From Leucobacter massiliensis (lineage in GTDB: Bacteria > Actinomycetota > Actinomycetes > Actinomycetales > Microbacteriaceae): a stretch of 64,000 nt of DNA. A program made the position numbers and the translations under genes. Below, piece after piece: positions 34,080-43,303 of this stretch. Numbering within the stretch: position 1 is the stretch's first letter; the number at the start of each line of letters is the position of its first letter. The stretch covers positions 186,001-250,000 of the forward strand of contig NZ_MWZD01000014.1 in the NCBI RefSeq assembly GCF_002982315.1, written 5' to 3'. Under the pieces are notes generated by a model. It made no database searches and was not told the DNA's origin. It saw only the letters and a program-made list of their open reading frames with translations.

Positions 34080-34097
34080 CGTTGCAGCAACGTTGCA
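34080..34097 (-). promoter_or_regulatory. Candidate operator upstream of the aldehyde dehydrogenase operon
   Basis: CGTTGC-A-GCAACG at 34080-34092 is a perfect dyad and runs into a second palindrome, GCAACGTTGC. Read on the minus strand it shows TGCAAC twice around GTTGC. It lies between the regulator gene and the aldehyde dehydrogenase start, where the GAF regulator would be expected to bind. Confidence 0.45.
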
Positions 34098-34107
34098 CGC
34101 AGGAGTC

Positions 34108-34124
34108 GCCGAGGTTTCCTCGGC
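34108..34124 (-). terminator. Hairpin after the GAF-domain regulator
   Basis: GCCGAGG / CCTCGGC with a 3-base loop starts 5 bp after the regulator stop. The stem is short, so termination may be partial. Confidence 0.45.
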
Positions 34125-34128
34125 TGCC

Positions 34129-35481
34129 TCAGAGCTCGGCGAGCTGTTCGAGGCGCGCCACCACCCGCGCCCGCTTCGGGGAGAGCGGCGGGAGCACCTG
34201 CAGCAGCGTCTCCCACACCTGGGCGTCGTCGGCCGCCCAGCTCTGCGCGTACTCGAACAGCGGATCGGCCGCGGCGGACTGCAGCATCGACTCGCGCAGC
34301 GTCGCGTCGACCTCGGAGCGCAGGCGCTCCGCCGAGGGCGCGGCCGAGCCGGGCAGCACCGGGCCCTCATAGGCGGCGAGGGCGAGCCGGTGGGCACCGC
34401 GCCCCAGGGCCTCCAGCGCCTCGAGTGCGTCGACGCGCAGCGGGCCGCTCAGCCGGTAGGGGCGGGAGAGCAATTCGAGTCCGGTGCCGTGCCGCTCGAG
34501 CCAGCGGCGCAAGCGCACCAGCTCGGGGCGCAGCGTCTGCTCCGAGCCGCCGTCGCCGTACACCTGCTCGGCGAGCGCCGTGGCACTCAGCCCCTGCGGG
34601 TGCGCCGCGAGCGCGAGCAGCACCTCGGCGTGCCGGCCGGAGACGGGCACCGGCGCCCCGCCGTGTTCGAGCAGTGCGGGATCGCGGCCCAGCACCACGA
34701 GGCGGGGCGGCTGCCGGCGCTCCGGCACGGCCCGCCGCGGCGGGGCTGAGGCGCCCGGCCGCTCAGACTCGATGAGCGCACGCAGCGACTCGAGCTTCAG
34801 CTCCGCCTCGACGGCGGCGAGCGTCGCCTCGACGAGCGGCAGGAGGTGCGGCGAGGCGGCGGCGTCTCCCCCGGTGACGTCGATGACGCCGATGATCGAA
34901 CCGCTCGACGGATCGTGCACGGGGGCCGCCGTGCAGCTCCACTGGTGCACGGCACGGTTGTAGTGCTCGGCTCCGAGCACCTGGATCGCGTGGTCGAGGG
35001 CGAGCGCACTGCCCGGTGCGCTCGTGCCGACCGCGGCCTCCGACCAGTCCATCCCCGCACGGAACCCCATCTCCTCCGCCCGGGACCGCAGCCTCGCGTC
35101 CCCGTCGAGCCAGAGCAGGCGGCCCGCCGCATCGCCGACGGCGACGATCAGGCCCGAGTCGCCGGCCTCCTCGAAGAGCAGGCGCTGCACCACCGGCAGC
35201 ACGCGCGCGATGGGGTGGATGCGGCGCAGCTCGGCGAGCTCCTCGTCGCTCAGCGCCGGCCGCTCCGGGGTGAGCGACGGGTCGAGGGTGCGCTGCAGCG
35301 AGCGGGCCCACGACTCCACCACGACCGGCCGCAGGCCGGCGCGGCTCGCGAAGCGGCGCAGGGAGTCCGGATCGTCGTGCGCCACTTCACCCGCGACGAA
35401 GGCCTCGTGCGCGGCTGCGAGGCGCGCGCGACGCTCGCGTGCCGACTCGCCGCTGCGCAGCGCCCGCCACTCGCTCGACAT
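34129..35481 (-). CDS. GAF-domain transcriptional regulator (AcoR-like sensor, winged-helix output)
   Basis: The 450-residue protein begins like AcoR/GAF regulators: [20 protein letters not shown] at about 42-62, then a GAF domain (about 85-250) with [20 protein letters not shown] and [20 protein letters not shown]. It has no AAA+ sigma-54 activation domain. After a Pro/Arg linker it ends in an OmpR/SARP-like winged helix ([20 protein letters not shown], then [16 protein letters not shown]). AAGGAG precedes the ATG at 35481. It lies directly upstream of the aldehyde/alcohol dehydrogenase operon, which it most likely controls. Confidence 0.82.
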   Translation of the reverse strand: MSSEWRALRSGESARERRARLAAAHEAFVAGEVAHDDPDSLRRFASRAGLRPVVVESWARSLQRTLDPSLTPERPALSDEELAELRRIHPIARVLPVVQRLLFEEAGDSGLIVAVGDAAGRLLWLDGDARLRSRAEEMGFRAGMDWSEAAVGTSAPGSALALDHAIQVLGAEHYNRAVHQWSCTAAPVHDPSSGSIIGVIDVTGGDAAASPHLLPLVEATLAAVEAELKLESLRALIESERPGASAPPRRAVPERRQPPRLVVLGRDPALLEHGGAPVPVSGRHAEVLLALAAHPQGLSATALAEQVYGDGGSEQTLRPELVRLRRWLERHGTGLELLSRPYRLSGPLRVDALEALEALGRGAHRLALAAYEGPVLPGSAAPSAERLRSEVDATLRESMLQSAAADPLFEYAQSWAADDAQVWETLLQVLPPLSPKRARVVARLEQLAEL

Positions 35482-35560
35482 CCCGGCTCCTTCCCCGCAG
35501 CCCCTGCCCCCGAGGGTAACCGAGAAAGCTCCCGGCGGCGTCGACGGCGTGCGCCTCAGC

Positions 35561-36652
35561 TCACTCCTGACCGCGATACAGCGCGAGCAGCGGAGCGATC
35601 CCGCCCGAATCCCAGGCCGCGAGCTGACGGTGCGCCGGCCCGCGGTCCGCCCGCCTGCGCGCCACGAAGTCGGCGACGAGCTCCGCGTCGCCCGCGACGG
35701 CGAGCTCATGGGCCGCGTGCTCGAGCAGCTGATCCACCACCTCGAACGCCGGCCGGGGCCGCGCGTCGAAGGGGTCGTAGAGCTCGCCGCCGAGCCCGTT
35801 GCGCGCGGCCAGCCAGTGCGCGCCACGCAGCAGGTCCGGCTGCGGCTGCGGCTGCCGGACGCCGAGCTCGTGCTCGCGGAGCGCACGCGCCGTCAGTGCA
35901 CGGAACAGGACGGCGAGCGCCACCGCGTCCTCCGCACGCAGCTGCGCGTCGGCCGTACGCAGCTCGATGGTCGGAAAGTGCTCGGAGAGCCGGATCGACC
36001 AGTTCACGAGCGCCGCATCGACCAGCGCGCCCGCACCCACCAAGCCGCCGACGATGCGCTCGTACTCGGCTGCGTCGGCGAAGGGCGGCGGATAGCCCGA
36101 GGTGGGCCACTGCTGCGTCATCAGATAGCGCCAGCTCGCGTAGCCGGTGCGCTCCCCGAGGTACAGCGGTGAGTTCGCCGCCAGCGCTGAGAGGGTCGGC
36201 GACCAGTGGGCGAAGCTCGCAATGGCCGCCACCCCGGCATCCCGGGAGGGCACCTCGACGTGCACGTGCGCGCCGGTCGAGTAGTAGCGGGCCACCGAGC
36301 CGCGCACGGCGTCCGCGATCTGCAGGTAGCGCGGCTTCTCCACCACCCGGCCCGGGAGCTCGCCGCCGAGCGGCGGCAAGCCGGTGCCCGCCAGCACGAT
36401 CCCGAGCCCCGCCGCCGCGCTACCCGCTGCCGTGCGGAAGCCGCCGAGGGATTCGATCGCCTCCCCGGCGGTCTCGCACACGGGCGTGGCGGTCTCGATC
36501 TGGCTGGAGAAGAACTCGTGCTCGGCTCGCTGCGCGGGCAGGGCCGCGATCAGCTCGTCCGCGGCGTCGCTCGGCAGGCCGGTCTCCGCGTCGAGCAGCA
36601 GGAACTCCTCCTCGACGCCGAACCTCGGCGCGCGGGCACCCTCAGCGATCAT
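35561..36652 (-). CDS. YbdK-type carboxylate-amine ligase (glutamate-cysteine ligase family 2)
   Basis: The 363-residue protein belongs to the GCS2 family. The opening FGVEEEFLLLD motif carries the acidic metal-binding residues. The core ends with RTADAQLRAEDAVALAVLFR. Members show weak glutamate-cysteine ligase activity in vitro, but their physiological amine and acid are uncertain. The ATG at 36652 is chosen because the family motif begins about ten residues later; the ribosome-binding site is weak. It stands alone between the regulator and the FAH/ilvE pair. Confidence 0.88.
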   Translation of the reverse strand: MIAEGARAPRFGVEEEFLLLDAETGLPSDAADELIAALPAQRAEHEFFSSQIETATPVCETAGEAIESLGGFRTAAGSAAAGLGIVLAGTGLPPLGGELPGRVVEKPRYLQIADAVRGSVARYYSTGAHVHVEVPSRDAGVAAIASFAHWSPTLSALAANSPLYLGERTGYASWRYLMTQQWPTSGYPPPFADAAEYERIVGGLVGAGALVDAALVNWSIRLSEHFPTIELRTADAQLRAEDAVALAVLFRALTARALREHELGVRQPQPQPDLLRGAHWLAARNGLGGELYDPFDARPRPAFEVVDQLLEHAAHELAVAGDAELVADFVARRRADRGPAHRQLAAWDSGGIAPLLALYRGQE

Positions 36653-36762
36653 GCACACACCTGCCCTTCTCGCGGGTTTCCAGTGTGGCACAGCCCGTCC
36701 GGGGCGGCGCGCCTGTTACCGCGCGCCGCGCTCGCCGTCCGAGCCGGCGTTCCGCGCGCCGC

Positions 36763-37551
36763 TCAGCGCACGGGGTTGCTCAGCTTGCCGATGCCCTCGA
36801 TCTCCACCTCGACCGTGTCGCCCGCAACGAGCGGCCCCACGCCGGCGGGCGTGCCGGTGAGGATCACATCGCCCGGCAGCAGCGTGAAGGCCTGCGAGGC
36901 GTACGAGACGATCCGGGCGAGCGAGTGGATGAGCTGGGAGGTGCGCCCCTCCTGGCGGAGCTCGCCGTTCACCCGGGTCACGATGCGGGCGTCGGCGAGA
37001 TCCGGATCCGTCTCGATCACCGGGCCCAGCGGGCAGAAGGTGTCGAAGCCCTTGCCCCGCGTCCACTGGCCGTCCTTGAGCTGCAGATCGCGCGCGGTGA
37101 CGTCGTTCGCGCAGGTGAAGCCGAAGACGCGCTTCAGCGCTTCCTCCTCCGGGACGTCCTTCGTGACCGCGCCGATCACCATCGCCAGCTCACCCTCGTG
37201 CTCCACCCGCTCCGAGATCGCGGGCAGGATGATCGGCTCGCCCGGGCCGATCACGGCGGTGTTCGGCTTCAGGAACAGCAGCGGCTCCTCGGGGACGCCG
37301 CCGCCGGTCACGCCCTGCATCTCCTCGACGTGATCGGCGTAGTTCTTGCCCACGCATACCACCTTCGAGCGCGGGATCACGGGCGCGAGCAGACGCGCCT
37401 GCTCCAGCGGAATGCGCCGCCCCGTCGTGTCGAAGCCCGCGATCATCGGGTCGCCGCTCAGCTCGACGAGCTCGACGCCCTCACCGTCGTCGGCGCGGTC
37501 GAGGATCCCGAAGGAGATCTCTCCCTCGAACTGGAACCGTGCGAGCTTCAC
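36763..37551 (-). CDS. Fumarylacetoacetate hydrolase family protein
   Basis: The 262-residue protein has the FAH fold used by acylpyruvases, decarboxylases and hydratases. [16 protein letters not shown] is the entry signature. The metal-binding acidic residues are in [11 protein letters not shown] and [13 protein letters not shown], and [17 protein letters not shown] closes the core. The exact substrate is not readable. Its start overlaps the ilvE stop by four bases (ATGA), so it is translated with the branched-chain aminotransferase and may clean up a related keto acid. Confidence 0.92.
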   Translation of the reverse strand: MKLARFQFEGEISFGILDRADDGEGVELVELSGDPMIAGFDTTGRRIPLEQARLLAPVIPRSKVVCVGKNYADHVEEMQGVTGGGVPEEPLLFLKPNTAVIGPGEPIILPAISERVEHEGELAMVIGAVTKDVPEEEALKRVFGFTCANDVTARDLQLKDGQWTRGKGFDTFCPLGPVIETDPDLADARIVTRVNGELRQEGRTSQLIHSLARIVSYASQAFTLLPGDVILTGTPAGVGPLVAGDTVEVEIEGIGKLSNPVR

Positions 37552-38657
37552 GCGGCGGCCTCCGCTCCGGCGGGCACGAGCACCGTCAGCCAGCCGTGCC
37601 GGTCCTCACGCGCGCCGCTCTGGATACCGGTGAGCTCCTCGCGCAGCGTGAGGGTCAGCTCACCGGGCGCGCGGTCGCCGAAGTCGATGTCGAGCCCCTC
37701 GCCCTTCAGCCGGCCGATGGGCGTGATCACGGCGGCCGTGCCGCAGGCGAAGGCCTCCACGATGCTGCCGTCGGCGACGCCCTCGCGCCACTCGGTGACG
37801 GTGATGTCGCGCTCCTCGACGGCGTGGCCGCGGTCCTTCGCGAGCTGGATCAGGCTGCGGCGGGTCACCCCGTCGAGGATGTTGCCGTTGAGCTGCGGGG
37901 TGAGCAGCGTGCCGTCGCGCCGCACCAGGAAGAGGTTCATGCCGCCGAGCTCGTCGATGGTGTCCTCGGTCGCGGCGTCCGTGAAGAGCACCTGCTGGCA
38001 GCCGTTCTCGGCCGCGACGCGCTGCGGCAGCAGCGAGGCGGCGTAGTTGCCGCCGCACTTCGCCGCACCCGTGCCGCCCCGGCCCGCACGGGCCAGATCC
38101 TGGGACAGCCAGATCGACACCGGCTTCACGCCCCCGCTGAAGTAGGGGCCTGCGGGGCTCGCGATGACGAGGAAACGCGCCCGCTCGGCGGCGCGCACGC
38201 CGAGGAAACTCTCGTCGGCGATCATGAAGGGACGCAGGTAGAGGCTCTGATCCTGCCCGCCGGGTACCCAGTCGGCGTCTGCGCTGACGAGCTCGCGCAC
38301 GGCCTGCACGAACAGCTCCTCCGGCAGTTCCGGCAGCGCGAGGCGGCGGGCCGACTCGTTCAGGCGGCGTGCGTTCGCCTCGGGGCGGAAGGTGACGACC
38401 GAGCCGTCCGGCCGGCGATACGCCTTCAGCCCCTCGAAGATCTCCTGACCGTAGTGCAGCACCGAGGACGCGGGATCCATCGGGATCGGGCCGTAGGGGA
38501 CGAGCTCCGCGTCATGCCAGCCCGCGTCCCTCGTCCACACGATCGAGACCATGTGATCGGTGAAGTGGTTGCCGAAGCCCGGATCGGCGAGGATCGCCTC
38601 GCGCTCGGCGGCGGGCAGGCGATCGGCTTCGGTGCGGGTGAAGGCGAGGTCAGTCAT
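37548..38657 (-). CDS. ilvE: Branched-chain amino acid aminotransferase
   Basis: IlvE transfers amino groups between glutamate and the keto acids of leucine, isoleucine and valine. The 369-residue class IV PLP enzyme shows [21 protein letters not shown] near residue 70, the lysine region [11 protein letters not shown] and the C-terminal [13 protein letters not shown] phosphate-binding segment. The ATG at 38657 has AAGAGAG upstream. It follows leuB by 60 bp in the same direction and overlaps the FAH gene downstream, giving a probable leuB-ilvE-FAH operon. Confidence 0.96.
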   Translation of the reverse strand: MTDLAFTRTEADRLPAAEREAILADPGFGNHFTDHMVSIVWTRDAGWHDAELVPYGPIPMDPASSVLHYGQEIFEGLKAYRRPDGSVVTFRPEANARRLNESARRLALPELPEELFVQAVRELVSADADWVPGGQDQSLYLRPFMIADESFLGVRAAERARFLVIASPAGPYFSGGVKPVSIWLSQDLARAGRGGTGAAKCGGNYAASLLPQRVAAENGCQQVLFTDAATEDTIDELGGMNLFLVRRDGTLLTPQLNGNILDGVTRRSLIQLAKDRGHAVEERDITVTEWREGVADGSIVEAFACGTAAVITPIGRLKGEGLDIDFGDRAPGELTLTLREELTGIQSGAREDRHGWLTVLVPAGAEAAA

Positions 38658-38717
38658 GGTGTGCTCTCTTGCGTCGGGGTCTGTGCGGGTCGCGCCGTCG
38701 CGCGCCGGCTCTTCGGT

Positions 38718-39782
38718 TCAGGCGCTGCGCGGCGGCAGCTGGGCGATCACGGCGTCGCCGATCGCGGCCGTCGCGCACTGCGCGGCGCCTCGGGCGGCGA
38801 GGTCGGCGCGGACGGCGGCGCGCACGCGGTCGCCCTCGGCGGTGAGGCCGAGGTGGTCGAGCATGATGGCCGCGGAGAGGATCGCCGCGGTCGGGTCCGC
38901 CTGCTGCTTCCCTGCGATGTCGGGAGCAGAGCCGTGGACGGGCTCGAACATGCTCGGGAAGGAGCCGTCGGGATTGATGTTGCCGCTGGCTGCGAGCCCG
39001 ATGCCGCCGCCGATGGCGCCGGCCAGGTCCGTGAGGATGTCTCCGAACAGGTTATCAGTGACGATGACGTCGAAGCGCGCGGGATCCTGCACCATGAAGA
39101 TCGTCGCCGCGTCGACGTGCATGTAGTCGACCGCGATCTCGGGATACTCGGCGGCGACGGCCTGCACGGTGCGCTGCCAGGTGGCGCCCGCGTGCACGAG
39201 GACGTTGGTCTTGTGCACCCAGGTGAGCTTCTTGCGGGGCCGCTTGCTCGCCGTCTCGAAGGCGTAGCGCACCACGCGCTCGACGCCGTATGCGGTGTTC
39301 ACGGAGACCTCGGTGGCGACCTCGTGCGGGGTTCCCGCCCGCAGCCGGCCGCCGTTGCCCGCGTAGGGGCCCTCGGTGCCCTCGCGGACCACCACGAAGT
39401 CGACCTCGCCGGGCTCGGCGAGCGTCGAGGCGACCCCCGGGAACAGCGTGCAGGGGCGCACGTTCGCGTAGTGGTCGAAGTCGAAGCGGAGCTTCAGCAG
39501 CAGGCCGCGCTCGATGTTCGCGTCCTTGAGGCGCGGGTCGCCGGGCACGCCGCCCACCGCGCCGAAGAGGATCGCGTCGTGCTCCGCGATGGCGGCCTGC
39601 TCCGCCTCGGGCAGCGTCTCCCCCGTCGCGAGGAAGCGCTCCGCACCCAGCCGGAACTCCGTGCGCTCCAGGACCGCGTCGCCGCCGTCGAGCACCGCGT
39701 CGAGCACGCGATTGGCCTGCTCGATCACCTCGGGTCCGATGCCGTCGCCCGGGATGACGGCGAGCTTGATGGTGCGGGTCAC
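38718..39782 (-). CDS. leuB: 3-isopropylmalate dehydrogenase
   Basis: LeuB oxidatively decarboxylates 3-isopropylmalate in leucine synthesis. The 354-residue protein has the opening [13 protein letters not shown], the substrate/NAD loop, and [26 protein letters not shown], the isocitrate/isopropylmalate dehydrogenase signature. The GTG at 39782 is chosen: GAGGAG lies seven bases before it, and a -10 (TAAGCT, 39819-39824) would start the mRNA about 30 bases upstream. That leaves no room for the ATG at 39809 to have a ribosome-binding site. Confidence 0.96.
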   Translation of the reverse strand: MTRTIKLAVIPGDGIGPEVIEQANRVLDAVLDGGDAVLERTEFRLGAERFLATGETLPEAEQAAIAEHDAILFGAVGGVPGDPRLKDANIERGLLLKLRFDFDHYANVRPCTLFPGVASTLAEPGEVDFVVVREGTEGPYAGNGGRLRAGTPHEVATEVSVNTAYGVERVVRYAFETASKRPRKKLTWVHKTNVLVHAGATWQRTVQAVAAEYPEIAVDYMHVDAATIFMVQDPARFDVIVTDNLFGDILTDLAGAIGGGIGLAASGNINPDGSFPSMFEPVHGSAPDIAGKQQADPTAAILSAAIMLDHLGLTAEGDRVRAAVRADLAARGAAQCATAAIGDAVIAQLPPRSA

Positions 39783-39818
39783 TGAACGCTCCTCTTCGTG
39801 CTGGGACACAACAGCACC

Positions 39819-39824
39819 AGCTTA
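39819..39824 (-). promoter_or_regulatory. Candidate -10 of leuB
   Basis: TAAGCT on the minus strand would give a 5' untranslated region of about 30 bases ahead of the GTG start. No clear -35 is visible, so an activator may be involved. Confidence 0.35.
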
Positions 39825-39865
39825 CTCCGGGCGCTCCGCGCGGGCCGTGCCTGCGCGGACGGCGC

Positions 39866-39958
39866 TTCACCTCGGCCGTGTACCTTTCTCACGAGCGTGT
39901 ACCTCAATCACCGGGATCACGGTACACACTCGCGGGAAAGGTACACGCTCACAGGGAA
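39866..39958. repeat. Head-to-head array of 19-bp repeats upstream of leuB
   Basis: Two plus-strand units (39921-39939 and 39940-39958) and two minus-strand units (39885-39903 and the degenerate 39866-39884) share GGTACACRCTC and a purine-rich end, each with a 19-bp period. The two sides face each other across a 17-base gap. Together they form a 26-bp imperfect inverted repeat (39878-39903 with 39921-39946; 3 mismatches, all G:T-compatible). The rest of the 39783-40083 gap holds the leuB -10 and the tRNA terminator. Confidence 0.85.
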
Positions 39959-40048
39959 ACGCGCAGCGTTTCCGTGCGGCGACCGGCGGGCCCACCGGCC
40001 CGCAAGCCGCGAAGCGGGTTCGAAGCCCGCACGCCCCCCACCAACGAC

Positions 40049-40076
40049 GAAAGCCCCGCCCGAAGGCGAGGCTTTC
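40049..40076 (-). terminator. Terminator of tRNA-Glu
   Basis: On the minus strand, GAAAGCCTCGCC-TTCG-GGCGGGGCTTTC forms a 12-bp stem (one G:T pair) with a stable TTCG loop, seven bases after the tRNA. Confidence 0.8.
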
Positions 40077-40083
40077 GATCCGG

Positions 40084-40156
40084 TGACCCCAGCGGGATTC
40101 GAACCCGCGTTACCGCCGTGAGAGGGCGGCGTACTAGGCCGCTATACGATGGGGCC
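40084..40156 (-). tRNA. tRNA-Glu (CTC)
   Basis: The 73-base gene folds as a cloverleaf on the minus strand. The acceptor stem is GGCCCCA with TGGGGTC, the anticodon stem CGCCG/CGGCG holds the loop CCTCTCA (anticodon CTC), and the T arm is GCGGGTTCGAATCCCGC. The CCA end is not encoded. It is followed by a hairpin terminator and is not part of a tRNA cluster. Confidence 0.96.
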
Positions 40157-40204
40157 GGACGCTTCCAGGCCTCGGGATTCCCACCCCGCTGCCGTGGCAA
40201 CTCA

Positions 40205-40210
40205 TCTATA
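40205..40210 (-). promoter_or_regulatory. Candidate tRNA-Glu -10
   Basis: TATAGA on the minus strand lies about 50 bp upstream of the mature tRNA 5' end. TTGCCG is the nearest -35-like word, but its 20-bp spacing is long. Confidence 0.35.
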
Positions 40211-40327
40211 GTGGCACAAGCTCCGGCTCACGGCAAATCGGGCCGTGCAGCCCGGGTGTGTCCCGTCGCGGCGCCGAGCTGACTTCCCGGCAGGCTGCCG
40301 AATGAGCGGGCCGCCGCGTTGCGCCTG

Positions 40328-41548
40328 TCACCGCTCGTCCGCGAGTTCCTCGGGGCTGGGGCGGAAGGCGCGGGCCGGGAGCTCGGGCCCGTCCCACACC
40401 TTGATGATGCCCCAGGCGACGGCGGCGAGCGGCACGGCGAGCACGGCGCCCAGGATCCCGCTCAGCACGGTGCCGATGGTCAGTGCGAGCAGGATCACCA
40501 GCGGGTGCAGCTTGAGCGCGCGGCCCATGAGCACCGGTTGCAGCAGATTGCCCTCCAGCTGGTTGACGAGGATGACGACGCCGACCACGAGCACCGCGCT
40601 GAGCGGTCCGTTCGCGACGAGCGCGACGAGCGCCGCGAGCGTGCCGGCGAGCGTCGCGCCGACGAGCGGAATGAAGGAGAGCACGAACACGAGCACCGCG
40701 AGCGGCAGCGCGAGCGGCACCTGCAGGATGAGGAGGCCGATCCCGATCCCGAGCGCGTCGACGGCCGCCACCGCGGCCGTGCCGCGGACATAGGAGCCGA
40801 GCGTCTGCACGGTCTTCGCACCGGCCCGCTCGGCCCGGGCCCGGCTGCGGCCCTCGAAGGGACGCAGCAGGAAGCGCCAGATCCGCGGCCCGTCCTTCAG
40901 GAAGAAGAAGAGCACGACGACCATCAGCACGAGCCCGGTGACGAAACTGGTGATGGCGCCGACCCCGGCGAGCGCGCCCGAGCCGAACTGGGAGCTCGTG
41001 ACGAAGCCGGTGACGAAGTCGATGACCTTGTCGCGCCACTCGTCGAGCTGCTGCTGGTCGGGCGCGAAGGGCAGGGTGTTGATCCACCGGAGCACCTCGG
41101 TGAAGCCGTCCTGCGCCTGATCCTGCAGTTCGGACCACTGGTCGCGCACGGCCCACACGATCAGCCAGCCGACGCCGGTGAGCAGCAGCAGGATCGCGAG
41201 GAGCACGAGCACCGTCGCGAGCGCGGACGGCACGCGGTGCCGTCGCAGCCAGTCCATCACCGGGAAGAAGGTGCTCGCGAAGATCAGCGCGAGGAGGATC
41301 GGGATCACGACCGTGCTCAGCTGCCGCATGCCGATGATGACGCCGGCCGCGAGGACGACCACGATGATGATCTGCAGGGAGCGGGTGGCGAGGAGGCCGA
41401 AGCCGTCACCCCAGGCTCGGCGGGCGCGAACCGTCGCACCGAGACCACCGCTGGCCGCGGCGTCCTCCCCCGGGCGGGCGACGCCCGCGTGGTCTTCGAG
41501 GCGCGCCAGGCGATCCTCGACTTCGCGTCTCCCCCACCAGCCGAACAT
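40328..41548 (-). CDS. AI-2E family transporter (PerM/YdiK type)
   Basis: The 406-residue membrane protein has about eight hydrophobic segments. The family marks are FIPLVGATLAGTLAALVAL and the C-terminal NQLEGNLLQPVLMGRALKLHP followed by GTVLSGILGAVLAVPLAA. Family members include the E. coli AI-2 exporter TqsA, but most have unproven substrates; some act as Na+(Li+)/H+ antiporters. The ATG at 41548 (MFGWWG) has GGAGGG just upstream. It stands between tRNA-Glu and thrC without clear functional links. Confidence 0.9.
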   Translation of the reverse strand: MFGWWGRREVEDRLARLEDHAGVARPGEDAAASGGLGATVRARRAWGDGFGLLATRSLQIIIVVVLAAGVIIGMRQLSTVVIPILLALIFASTFFPVMDWLRRHRVPSALATVLVLLAILLLLTGVGWLIVWAVRDQWSELQDQAQDGFTEVLRWINTLPFAPDQQQLDEWRDKVIDFVTGFVTSSQFGSGALAGVGAITSFVTGLVLMVVVLFFFLKDGPRIWRFLLRPFEGRSRARAERAGAKTVQTLGSYVRGTAAVAAVDALGIGIGLLILQVPLALPLAVLVFVLSFIPLVGATLAGTLAALVALVANGPLSAVLVVGVVILVNQLEGNLLQPVLMGRALKLHPLVILLALTIGTVLSGILGAVLAVPLAAVAWGIIKVWDGPELPARAFRPSPEELADER

Positions 41549-41681
41549 GTCGCCCTCCGTTCGCGTTTCGTCCAGCATATGGGCTCGGCCCCCGCAGCTT
41601 CCAGGGGGCTCTGCGCCCGGAACCCCGGGTCTCTGCTCCCGGTGCCCGGTGCCCGCAGGGGTCGCTGCTCCGTCTGCTGGA

Positions 41682-43112
41682 CTAGCGCCGGACGGCGCGC
41701 TCCGCGATGAAGGCGCGCAGCTCGGCCTCGTCGTCGCGCATCTCGGTGACCCGCTGCGGCAGCTCGAGCAGACCCGAGAGCCGCTCGGGGATCCCGATCC
41801 GCTCGCCCGTCGCCTCCAGCACGATCTCCGGGAACTTGGCGGGCTTCGCGGTCTCGAGCACCAGCATCGGCGTGCCGGGCTCGACGTGCTCGCGCGCCAC
41901 CTTCACGCCGTCGGCGGTGTGCGGATCGATGAGCACCCCGTCGCTCTCGAACACGGAGCGGATCGTCGCGACCCGGTCGGCGTGCGTGCTGCTGCCGCTC
42001 TGCACGCCGAACTCCTGCTCGAAGCGCGGCTGCTCGGCGGAGAGGTCGATCCGGCCCGTCCCGTCGAGCTCGCGCCACGCCGCAGAGAGCCGCTCGGGAT
42101 CCCGGCCCAGCAGCTCGAAGACGAAGCGCTCCAGGTTCGAGGCCTTCGAAATGTCCATCGAGGGGCTGGAGGTGGCGAAGGTGTCGGCGGCGCCGCGGGG
42201 CGTGTAGACGCCGGTGCGGAAGAACTCGTCGAGGACGTTGTTCTCGTTCGCGGCGAGCACGAGCCGCCTGACGGGCAGGCCCATCGACTTCGCGAGGAAG
42301 CCGGAGAAGATGTTGCCGAAGTTGCCCGAGGGCACCGTGAAGGAGACCTCGAAGCGCTCGCGTGCGGCCGCGTCGAGCCCGTCGCTCGCGCGCAGCCACG
42401 CCCAGAAGTAGTACACGCACTGCGCCGTGACACGGCCGAGGTTCACGGAGTTCACGGCGCCGAGATCGTGCGCGCGCTTGAAGTCGAGGTCCGCGAACAG
42501 CGCCTTCATGAGGTTCTGGCAGTCGTCGAAGACGCCCTCGACGGCGATGTTGTGGATGTTGTCGTCCATCAGGGAGTACATCTGCGCGCGCTGGAAGTCG
42601 CTCATCCGCCCCTGCGGCGAGAGCATGAACACCGCGATGCCGTCCTTGCCGCGCAGCGCGTACTCTGCGGCCGAACCGGTGTCGCCGGAGGTCGCGCCGA
42701 CGATGTTCAGCGCGCGGTCGTTCCGCGCCAGCACGTATTCGAGCGCCTGCCCCAGGAACTGCATCGCCATGTCCTTGAAGGCGAGCGTCGGCCCCTCCGA
42801 CAGGCCGACGAGCGTCAGGCCGCCGCCGAGGGGCGTGAGCGGCACGACCGCCTCGGAGGCGAAGTTCTCGGCGCTGTAGGCGGCGCGGCACATGGCGGCG
42901 AGGTCATCCCGGGGGATGTCCGTCGCGAACAGGCCCAGGATCTCGGTCGCGAGCTCGGGGTAGCTGAGCGGGCGCCACGCCTCCAGCTGTTCGCGGGTGA
43001 CCCGGGGAACGGACTCGGGGATGACGAGGCCGCCGTCCGTCGCGAGCCCCTCCAGCAGGATCGCGCTGAACGAGGCCGGCTCCATGCCGCCGCGGGTCGA
43101 GATGTACTTCAC
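41682..43112 (-). CDS. thrC: Threonine synthase
   Basis: ThrC converts O-phosphohomoserine to threonine. This is the long form (476 residues) similar to the yeast/E. coli type: an N-terminal MKYISTRGG opening, the PLP lysine in LAFKDMAMQFLGQ at about residue 110, and IVGATSGDTGSAAEYALRGK as the phosphate-binding loop. The start is a GTG with AAGGAG six bases upstream. hom and thrB are not adjacent here. A long inverted repeat lies between this gene and guaB1 upstream. Confidence 0.95.
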   Translation of the reverse strand: MKYISTRGGMEPASFSAILLEGLATDGGLVIPESVPRVTREQLEAWRPLSYPELATEILGLFATDIPRDDLAAMCRAAYSAENFASEAVVPLTPLGGGLTLVGLSEGPTLAFKDMAMQFLGQALEYVLARNDRALNIVGATSGDTGSAAEYALRGKDGIAVFMLSPQGRMSDFQRAQMYSLMDDNIHNIAVEGVFDDCQNLMKALFADLDFKRAHDLGAVNSVNLGRVTAQCVYYFWAWLRASDGLDAAARERFEVSFTVPSGNFGNIFSGFLAKSMGLPVRRLVLAANENNVLDEFFRTGVYTPRGAADTFATSSPSMDISKASNLERFVFELLGRDPERLSAAWRELDGTGRIDLSAEQPRFEQEFGVQSGSSTHADRVATIRSVFESDGVLIDPHTADGVKVAREHVEPGTPMLVLETAKPAKFPEIVLEATGERIGIPERLSGLLELPQRVTEMRDDEAELRAFIAERAVRR

Positions 43113-43209
43113 CGATGCTCCTTGTTCGAGGCCAACCCGTCCAGTCTATTGGCCCTGTCCACCGGCCTCCGAGCCCCCGAGTTCCCTCTCCCCGCGTGTT
43201 GCCCGCCAT

Positions 43210-43266
43210 CGAGAGGGGAGAAACGCAGGCCCGACGGGGGTTGCGGCCTGCGTTTTCCCCCTCTCG
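43210..43266. terminator. Long inverted repeat between guaB1 and thrC
   Basis: 22-base arms (43210-43231 and 43245-43266) pair with only two central mismatches around a 13-base loop. It follows the guaB1 stop by about 40 bases on the minus strand and probably ends that transcript, though no T-run is present. A repetitive extragenic element is the alternative. Confidence 0.55.
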
Positions 43267-43303
43267 GCGGAGTGGGCGGGGGGGGAGAAGGGAAGGGAAG
43301 GAG

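Noticed and set aside
34846..38046. Plus-strand frame of 1066 codons
   Set aside because: Runs opposite four well-supported minus-strand genes (regulator, ybdK, FAH, ilvE) and has only compositional residues.
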